From NCBI GenBank assembly GCA_003156495.1, contig PMHC01000328.1, positions 19,688 to 31,998 on the forward strand: a DNA stretch of 12,311 nt. Direction: 5' to 3'. Under the pieces are notes generated by a model. The model ran no database searches. It saw nothing but the letters and a program-made list of their open reading frames with translations, and had not been told where the DNA came from. Positions within the stretch are counted from its first letter, which is position 1; the number at the start of each line of letters is the position of its first letter. The DNA comes from Acidobacteriaceae bacterium (lineage in GTDB: Bacteria > Acidobacteriota > Terriglobia > Terriglobales > Acidobacteriaceae). The position numbers and the translations under genes were made by a program. Below, piece after piece: positions 7,276 through 12,311 of this stretch.

Positions 7276-7345
7276 GGGAGCAGGGGATAGGGACTAGGGA
7301 ACAGGGAACAGTGAACAGTGAACAGTGGACAGTGAACAGTGGACA
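7276..7345. repeat. Heptanucleotide tandem repeat array
   Basis: Eight head-to-tail 7-bp units occupy 7290-7345: GGGACTA, GGGAACA twice, GTGAACA twice, GTGGACA, GTGAACA and GTGGACA. A degenerate start lies at 7276-7289 (GGGAGCA, an extra G, then a 6-bp GGGATA). All units fit G-G/T-G-A/G-A-C/T-A or a close variant. The array lies about 20 bp upstream of the GTG start of the lipoprotein gene, within its likely 5' region, and has no coding content. It resembles the short tandemly repeated heptamers known from cyanobacteria, but a link to those is not shown. Confidence 0.8.
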
Positions 7346-7452
7346 GGGTGGTGCGCTTTGGGCGGCAGTAAGTTTGCGGAGTAAGTCGTGGGTGATCGCG
7401 GTGGCTGCGGCGCAGTGAGATTTTTAAAAGCAACCACAGGTTCTTCAACTTC

Positions 7453-7479
7453 GGTCGTCGCGGCGACTCCGCGGCGACC
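7453..7479. repeat. Strong hairpin downstream of pcrA, probably part of a dispersed repeat
   Basis: Arms GGTCGTCGCGG (7453-7463) and CCGCGGCGACC (7469-7479) pair over 11 positions with a single T-G wobble around loop CGACT. It begins about 50 nt after the pcrA stop on the minus strand, so it could end or protect that transcript, but no T-run follows directly. The flanks (about 7425-7510) have the look of a dispersed acidobacterial repeat, which is an impression from memory only. Confidence 0.5.
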
Positions 7480-7529
7480 TGCGTTCAGAAAGACGATTCA
7501 TTTTGGTGCGAACTTCGGGGGACAGGAGG

Positions 7530-10334
7530 CTAAAGCCTTTGCAGATTGGCGAATTTTTCGATGAGTTTTTTCATGCCGTGGCGGGCGAAGAGCACGGTGA
7601 GTTTAACGTTGTCGCCCTCGCCCTCGCGTGCCAGGATTGTGCCTTCGCCGTACTTGGCGTGGAGAACGTGCTGGCCTTTTTTTAGTCGCATGGGCACAAG
7701 GCGAGGCGTGGCGGCGGCTTCGCAATGAGCGCTCTCGCCGGGGTTCAACATTGAGACCGGGGGGAGTGCGTTTCCATTAGGTGCAACGATCACTACATTT
7801 TCTTCAGACATATCTTCTCCGTTAGGCACGTGCGCTCCGTGGACGGGGCGGGCCAGAGCACCGGGATGGCCGCCGAAGAAGCGAGTAATGTTATCGATTG
7901 AATTCGGAGTTTCAGGAACCTTGGTTTTTGCGGCGGTGGTTCTTTGTGGCTTGGGCGACGCGGCGTGAGCCGGCCGGTAGTTTTCGTGGCTCAGCGTCAT
8001 CCAGGGGGCGACGAAGGGTTTGGCGTTTTTGTGAGGGGCGTCGGCAGAAGCAATCTCCTGGCTTTCGTCCTCGTAGTTGTAGAAAGGCTTGTTGGCGCCA
8101 TTGCCGGAGCGCGGGCGATTGGCGCCATAAGAGGAATAGGTGGAGGCGGACCAGGCAGGCGTCGGGCTGCCGAGATTTTCGATCAACTGCGGGGGCACTT
8201 CTTCAAGAAAGCGCGAGGGGACGCTGGCCTCGGGCGTGTCGGCGCCGTAGCGGCGGCGATAGAAGGCGCGGGTGAGGATGAGTGTGTTCATGGCGCGCGT
8301 CATGCCGACGTAGCAGAGGCGGCGTTCTTCTTCAAGCTCGTTGGGGCTGGAGAGGGTGCGGGAGTGGGGAAAGAGTCCTTCTTCGAAGCCGGTGAGAAAG
8401 ACGAGCGAGAATTCGAGCCCCTTGGCGGCGTGCAAGGTCATCAGGGTGACGCGGGCATCGGGGTCGATCTTGTCGGTGTCGGAGGCGAGAGCCGCGTGGT
8501 CGAGGAACTCGGCCAGCGTTTCGCCACGCTGCTCGGCATCGTGCGCGGCGTTGGCCAATTCCTTCAGGTTTTCAATGCGGCTGTAGGATTCGGGTGAGCC
8601 CTCGGTTTCCAGCGCCTTGATGTAGCCGGAACGATCGATGATGAAGCGAATCAACTCGGGCAGCGTGGCCGCATCGCCTGGGGAGCGGAAGGCACTTGTA
8701 TCTTTCTCTTTATCGTTCGCGATTTCTTCCGGATCTGACTCGAAGTCGAGCGCCGGCTGTAGTTTTGCTTCGGGCGCACTTGTCTCCGTTGCGCCAAAGT
8801 CAAAGTCGGTGTCGGCCTCGGAGGCGGCGGCTTCGGCCAGATCGGCCGAGAGCTTGCCGGCGAAGTCTGGGTCCATCATGGCCTGGGCGTCGAGGATGAG
8901 CTGGCGAAAGTTTTCCAGAGCCAGCGAGGCGCGGGTGGGGACGAGGCGGTCGGCGAGAGCCCGGGGGAGAATCTCCCAGGTGGATTTGCCGGTTTCAAGC
9001 GCCAGGCGCTCGAGGTTTTCCAGCGTGGTTTTGCCGATGCCGCGGGCCGGGGTGTTGACGACGCGCTGAAAGGCCATCGAGTCATGAGGATTGCGGACCA
9101 GACGCAAGTAGGCGATCATGTCCTTGATTTCGGAGCGCTCGTAAAAGCTGAAGCCGCCGACCATGGTGTAGGTGACGTTGAAGCGGCGCAGCGCTTCTTC
9201 CACCAGACGCGATTGCGCGTTGGTGCGGTAGAGCACGGCGCAGTGCTGATCGGGATCGTCGGCGGTGTTGCGCAAAAAAGTAAGGACTTTGTTGGCGATA
9301 AACAGCGCTTCGTTTTCGCCGTCCGGGGCCTCGTAGTAGCCGACCAGCGAGCCGCCCTGGCGCTCTGTCCAGAGCTTTTTGCCCTTGCGCTGAAGGTTGT
9401 TCGCAACCACGGCTCCGGCGGCTTCGAGGATGGTTTGCGTGGAGCGGTAGTTCTGTTCCAGGCGAATGATCTTGGCGCGGGAAAAATCCTTCTCGAAGTT
9501 GAGAATATTGTTGATGTCGGCGCCGCGCCAGGAGTAGATGCTCTGGTCCTCGTCGCCGACGGCGCAGACGTTTTGGGCTTCGCCGGCCAGCAGCTTCATC
9601 ATTTCGTACTGCGGGCGGTTGGTGTCTTGATATTCGTCAACCAGCAAATAGCGGTAGCGACGCTGGTATTTCTCACGCACTTCGCCGGAGGCTTTGAGCA
9701 GATGGAGGGCTTCGAGCAGCAGATCGTCGAAGTCCATGGCATTGTTTTTTGAGAGTTCGGCCTGGTAGGCCTTGAAGATGTGGGCGACGCGCTCGCTGGT
9801 GGGGTCTTTGGATTCGAGAAAGTAGGACTCGGGATCGACCATGCGGTTTTTGGCCGAGGAGATGCGGCTGAGCACATTGCGCGGGGTCAGTTGCTTGGTG
9901 TCGATGCCCATGCGCTTCATGATCTGCTTGACGACGCCCTGCTGGTCGTTTTCGTCAAAGATGGTGAAGTCGCGGGTGAGGCCCTGGCCGTTGACGCGGA
10001 GAGCTTCGACGTCGCGGCGGAGAATGCGCACGCACAGCGAGTGGAAGGTGGAGATCTGCGGCTTTCCGCCCCAGCGGCCGGTGGGGACCGAGGGCGAAGT
10101 GCTTTCCAGAAGGCGATTGACGCGCTCGGCCATTTCGCCAGCGGCCTTGTTGGTGAAGGTGACGGCCAGAATCGAGCCGGGAGCGACGCCTTTCTCGTTG
10201 ACGAGCCAGGCAATGCGATGGGTGATGACGCGGGTTTTGCCCGAGCCGGCGCCAGCCAAGATGAGCAGAGGCCCCTCGGTGGATTCGACGGCGTCGCGTT
10301 GTTCGGGATTGAGCGCTTCAAGGAGAGAATGCAA
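7530..10334 (-). CDS. pcrA: ATP-dependent DNA helicase PcrA/UvrD (superfamily 1A, 3'-5')
   Basis: The 934-residue helicase acts in excision repair, replication restart and removal of RNA polymerase or RecA from DNA. All SF1A motifs are present: Q motif LNPEQ (8-12), Walker A AGAGSGKT (27-34), TFTNKAAGEM (59-68), Walker B VDEYQD (232-237), GDEDQSIYSWRGAD (260-273), NYRS (295-298), TLMTLHAAKGLEF (630-642) and EERRLCYVGMTRAM (669-682). The C-terminal 885-934 (GQHVLHAKYGEGTI and onward) is the Tudor-like fold that binds RNA polymerase in this family. Unusual parts are an acidic low-complexity insertion (about 490-555) in the 2B region and a disordered linker (about 720-880). The start is the TTG at 10334, with AGGA 9 nt upstream, placing the Q motif at the usual distance. 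The frame continues upstream to 10541, but that part is Pro/Arg-rich and overlaps the next gene. The upstream glycosyltransferase lies 157 bp away. Confidence 0.95.
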   Translation of the reverse strand: MHSLLEALNPEQRDAVESTEGPLLILAGAGSGKTRVITHRIAWLVNEKGVAPGSILAVTFTNKAAGEMAERVNRLLESTSPSVPTGRWGGKPQISTFHSLCVRILRRDVEALRVNGQGLTRDFTIFDENDQQGVVKQIMKRMGIDTKQLTPRNVLSRISSAKNRMVDPESYFLESKDPTSERVAHIFKAYQAELSKNNAMDFDDLLLEALHLLKASGEVREKYQRRYRYLLVDEYQDTNRPQYEMMKLLAGEAQNVCAVGDEDQSIYSWRGADINNILNFEKDFSRAKIIRLEQNYRSTQTILEAAGAVVANNLQRKGKKLWTERQGGSLVGYYEAPDGENEALFIANKVLTFLRNTADDPDQHCAVLYRTNAQSRLVEEALRRFNVTYTMVGGFSFYERSEIKDMIAYLRLVRNPHDSMAFQRVVNTPARGIGKTTLENLERLALETGKSTWEILPRALADRLVPTRASLALENFRQLILDAQAMMDPDFAGKLSADLAEAAASEADTDFDFGATETSAPEAKLQPALDFESDPEEIANDKEKDTSAFRSPGDAATLPELIRFIIDRSGYIKALETEGSPESYSRIENLKELANAAHDAEQRGETLAEFLDHAALASDTDKIDPDARVTLMTLHAAKGLEFSLVFLTGFEEGLFPHSRTLSSPNELEEERRLCYVGMTRAMNTLILTRAFYRRRYGADTPEASVPSRFLEEVPPQLIENLGSPTPAWSASTYSSYGANRPRSGNGANKPFYNYEDESQEIASADAPHKNAKPFVAPWMTLSHENYRPAHAASPKPQRTTAAKTKVPETPNSIDNITRFFGGHPGALARPVHGAHVPNGEDMSEENVVIVAPNGNALPPVSMLNPGESAHCEAAATPRLVPMRLKKGQHVLHAKYGEGTILAREGEGDNVKLTVLFARHGMKKLIEKFANLQRL

Positions 10335-10491
10335 GTTATTGAGTCCTGGCGGGAAGGTTCCTGAATCTAGTTTACGGCCAAGACGGTGAAAGAAGTTGGG
10401 GCGCGGCCGGCGGCGGCGCGGATTTGCCGGCGTCGAGGGCGTTTGGCGTGGGGTCGCAATTCTAGTGCGTGGGGCGCGGCCAGGGGAGCGT

Positions 10492-11649
10492 TCAGTCTTT
10501 CTGGGCCAATTGCTGGAGCCGCTTGCGGGCCATGTTGCCAACCGACTCGAAGGAATATTTTTCGCGGAGCAGAGCGGCGCCGGTTTCGGCCAGTTTGCGG
10601 GCTTTTTGCTTGTTGTTGCAGATCACGCGCATCTGGGCGGCGGCGTGGAGAATATCGGGGTCGGCCCAGAGCATCTCCGGCGAGAAGCGGAAGGACTCGG
10701 GATCGTCGCCGCGGGTGGCATGCACGAGTTTGTAGTTGACCAGGTGATGAAATTTGGGATCGAGGTAGTCCATGGGGCCGGAGTAGGCGGTCGTGATGAC
10801 CGGAATGCCGGCGCAGGCGGCGTCGAAGAGCGGATAGCACCAGCCCTCGCTGCGGTGCAGCGCGACGTAGCAATCGGCGCGGCGCATCAGCGTGGCCATC
10901 AATTCCTCGGTCCAGGGAACCTGGAAGATCTTCAGGCGCGCATCGATTTCGCGCGGAGTGAGAGAAACGCCGGCGCGCTTGAGCGCTTTGACGACCTGCG
11001 CGTTCGCCTTTTGGGCGTCGGTGAAGTAGAAGGAGGTTTTGATGAATAGCTTGATGTTCGGCTCGCGGGGAAAGGCGCGGAAGAAGGCCTCGATGGTGGC
11101 GGGAATGTTTTTGCGTTCCTGCCAGGTGGCTACGTTAAGGAAAACGAAATCGTCTTTTTTAAGGTTGAAAAAATTTTCAATTTCCTGGGACTCGGGAATG
11201 GTGGGCGGCGGAACGTGGACCGGATGCGGCAGATGAAAGACGGGAGCCTTGAGCTGCTTGCGGAAGGCTTCGGCGTTGTAGCTGGAAGGAGTCCAGATCT
11301 CGCGCACCTCGTTGAGCACGTTGGCGAAATCGGCCGGCAACGTGTCGGACTCCCAGGTGGTGAGCGCGATCAGGTGGGAAAAAGCCGGGCGCATGGAGGC
11401 GAAATCGAGCGGCTCGGTATGGCAGACGCAAAAGTCGACATCGAGGGGGCGGTTGAGCAACGAGTCCACGAGCGGATCGGGAATGTTTCTGCACTGTTCG
11501 TGCGCGCGATCGATGACCGAAAGCCCGATGTTGGCGCGATGAAAGGCGTGTACATAGGCGCGCGCGGCCGTGCCGTAACCGGTGGCCGAAAAGACATACC
11601 CATTGAACAAAACACTCGGCGTCTTAACTTTTTCTGCCTGGTTTTTCAT
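10492..11649 (-). CDS. GT-B fold glycosyltransferase, GT4-like
   Basis: The 385-residue cytoplasmic protein should transfer a sugar from a nucleotide donor. The N-terminal acceptor domain (about 10-150) starts with VLFNGYVFSATGYGTAAR; the donor domain (about 165-340) contains NVATWQERKN (172-181, Arg179 and Lys180 where GT4 enzymes bind the donor phosphates) and SEGWCYPLFDAACAGIPVI (267-285). The last matches the GT4 EX7E region, but the second acid is Asp276 (E268-x7-D276). No signal peptide or membrane segment is seen. ATG 11649 is used; the ribosome site is weak. The gene is not in a visible polysaccharide cluster; downstream is pcrA in the same direction, 157 bp away, and upstream is rplA on the other strand. 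Substrate is unknown; a role in surface glycans is only an inference. Confidence 0.88.
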   Translation of the reverse strand: MKNQAEKVKTPSVLFNGYVFSATGYGTAARAYVHAFHRANIGLSVIDRAHEQCRNIPDPLVDSLLNRPLDVDFCVCHTEPLDFASMRPAFSHLIALTTWESDTLPADFANVLNEVREIWTPSSYNAEAFRKQLKAPVFHLPHPVHVPPPTIPESQEIENFFNLKKDDFVFLNVATWQERKNIPATIEAFFRAFPREPNIKLFIKTSFYFTDAQKANAQVVKALKRAGVSLTPREIDARLKIFQVPWTEELMATLMRRADCYVALHRSEGWCYPLFDAACAGIPVITTAYSGPMDYLDPKFHHLVNYKLVHATRGDDPESFRFSPEMLWADPDILHAAAQMRVICNNKQKARKLAETGAALLREKYSFESVGNMARKRLQQLAQKD

Positions 11650-11672
11650 TCTTGCCGATCTTTCTGCGGTGG

Positions 11673-11699
11673 AGCATGGGAGTCTTTTAAGACCATGCT
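11673..11699. promoter_or_regulatory. Hairpin in the leader of the glycosyltransferase gene
   Basis: AGCATG (11673-11678) pairs with CATGCT (11694-11699) and, after a 3-nt bulge, GTCTT (11682-11686) pairs with AAGAC (11689-11693) around a two-base loop, or the outer stem closes at 7 bp as AGCATGG with CCATGCT. It is 24 bp from the glycosyltransferase start, so it should be in its mRNA leader, or act as a DNA-level operator. No function can be assigned from sequence. Confidence 0.45.
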
Positions 11700-11800
11700 A
11701 GGCGGCTGAATGGAAAGTGAGCAGAGAAGCTGCGGGGAAGAAGCGCGGCGATTTCCTGTTTTGGGCAGCGAGCGGAGGGCGGCTGATTTTGGAACAAGGC

Positions 11801-11828
11801 GGGGGGCAAGGGGAGAGAGGGGAGGGGG
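11801..11828 (+). other. G-quadruplex motif upstream of the rplA promoter
   Basis: Four runs of guanine (6, 4, 4 and 5 bases) are separated by spacers CAA, AGAGA and A, which satisfies the canonical G3+N1-7 pattern with room to spare. The motif is on the non-template strand for rplA and ends 3 bp before the -35 hexamer. The surrounding 11791-11830 is almost purely purine. Confidence 0.65.
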
Positions 11829-11831
11829 CGG

Positions 11832-11860
11832 TTGCAATCCGCAGGCCATTCCATTATGAT
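11832..11860 (+). promoter_or_regulatory. Sigma70-type promoter for rplA
   Basis: TTGCAA (11832-11837, 4 of 6 to consensus) and TATGAT (11855-11860, 5 of 6) are separated by exactly 17 bp. Transcription would begin near 11867, giving a leader of about 140 nt. This is the best-formed promoter in the window and reads toward rplA. Confidence 0.6.
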
Positions 11861-11866
11861 TCGTAC

Positions 11867-12007
11867 ATGTGCCCGGGGGAGATCCCTGGACAGTCAATAG
11901 GACCACGGCTTTTGGCTCCAGCTAGAGGCGAGGCGGCGAAAGCAGCCCTCCTTCGGCGGAAGTCCCCAGAGATGGGGCAGGCAAAGGCGGTGGGAGACGA
12001 GGGATAG
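11867..12007 (+). promoter_or_regulatory. Long structured 5' leader of rplA
   Basis: The stretch has no convincing coding content and several possible stems: CCGGGG with CCCTGG near 11873-11890, a GAAA-tetraloop hairpin GGC-G-GC-GAAA-GC-A-GCC near 11932-11948, and CCCC-AGAGAT-GGGG near 11964-11978. It ends in a purine-rich ribosome site (GAGGG, about 4 nt before ATG). Ribosomal protein L1 is known to repress its own mRNA by binding a leader that mimics its rRNA site, so autoregulation is possible but not shown. Confidence 0.35.
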
Positions 12008-12311
12008 ATGGCAAAAGAGGGTAAGAATATTGCGAAGGCGCGCGCCGCGGTGACTCAAGCGGCGTATCTGCTGCCGGAAGCAGTCGGTCTCCTGCAAAAA
12101 GTAAAGTATGCGAAGTTCGACGAGACGGTCGATCTGACGCTGCGGCTGGGCGTGGATACGCGCCACGCCGACCAGATGGTTCGCGGCACGGTTGTACTAC
12201 CGCACGGATTGGGCAAAACCAAGACCGTGGCGGTAATCGCGACCGGCGACCGGCAGAAGGAAGCGACCGAAGCTGGCGCGGACTTTGTCGGCGGCGAAGA
12301 GATGGTCGAGA
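12008..12311 (+). CDS. rplA: Ribosomal protein L1 (50S), N-terminal 101 residues
   Basis: L1 binds the E-site stalk of 23S rRNA, helps release deacylated tRNA, and represses its own mRNA in many bacteria. The visible part starts MAKEGKNIAK and contains the family hallmarks FDETVDLTLRLGVD (37-50) and RHADQMVRGTVVLPHG (52-67), followed by AGADFVGGEEMVE (89-101). The frame is open to the window edge; full L1 is about 230 residues, so somewhat over half is missing. GAGGG about 4 nt upstream supports ATG 12008. The usual partner rplK is not upstream: instead there are a 358-bp non-coding gap and a divergent glycosyltransferase gene. The rest of the operon (probably rplJ, rplL) would be to the right. 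Confidence 0.96.
   Translation, partial: MAKEGKNIAKARAAVTQAAYLLPEAVGLLQKVKYAKFDETVDLTLRLGVDTRHADQMVRGTVVLPHGLGKTKTVAVIATGDRQKEATEAGADFVGGEEMVE

Noticed and set aside
7276..7345. CRISPR array
   Set aside because: Units are 7 bp and directly adjacent with no spacers, and no cas genes are present.
10335..10541. N-terminal extension of the helicase frame up to a TTG at 10541
   Set aside because: It adds 69 Pro/Arg-rich residues not found in PcrA/UvrD, overlaps the 3' end of the glycosyltransferase gene, and a TTG with AGGA 9 nt upstream exists at 10334.
11717..12007. 96-codon open frame directly before rplA
   Set aside because: It runs across the G-rich tract, the promoter and the leader, resembles no known protein and is not rplK; its openness is expected in GC-rich DNA.

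Overview
The window looks like an accessory-to-core junction of a GC-rich Gram-negative chromosome, most probably Acidobacteriota. This is inferred from the dispersed palindromes built on GGCTAAAGCC, a TonB-dependent receptor, and a fibronectin-III lipoprotein whose mature end has the CG-x-PG-x-PLPPS pattern; no rRNA or full marker gene is present to prove it. Eight protein genes are confidently called and one more is a fair call. Two run off the edges. No tRNA, CRISPR, insertion sequence or phage gene was seen.

Layout, left to right. (1) 1-1426, minus: the N-terminal 475 residues of an exported M16 zinc peptidase, cut by the window edge. (2) 1627-2070, minus: a MarR-type regulator, divergent from (3) 2169-4142, plus: a BtuB-like TonB-dependent outer-membrane receptor. 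They share a short promoter region with an imperfect 19-bp palindrome. A three-hairpin repeat lies inside the 5' end of the receptor reading frame. (4) 4219-7256, minus: transaldolase, an FAH-family hydrolase and a three-FN3 lipoprotein, in transcription order lipoprotein, FAH, tal, probably partly one transcript. A large REP-like hairpin sits in the convergent gap with the receptor. (5) 7257-7529: a gene-free stretch with a heptanucleotide tandem array and another strong hairpin. (6) 7530-10334, minus: a PcrA/UvrD helicase with an unusual acidic insertion and a C-terminal Tudor-like domain. (7) 10492-11649, minus: a GT-B glycosyltransferase, upstream of pcrA. (8) 11650-12007: a regulatory gap with a hairpin, a G-quadruplex motif, a good sigma70-type promoter and a leader of about 140 nt. 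(9) 12008-12311, plus: the start of rplA (ribosomal protein L1), without rplK next to it.

Functionally the genes are a mixture: envelope and nutrient uptake (M16 peptidase, receptor, lipoprotein, glycosyltransferase), central metabolism (tal, FAH), DNA repair (pcrA) and translation (rplA). I see no clear new multi-gene system. The unusual signals are mainly non-coding: the repeat inside the receptor's signal-peptide region, the heptad array, and the G-quadruplex, promoter and leader arrangement before a detached rplA.
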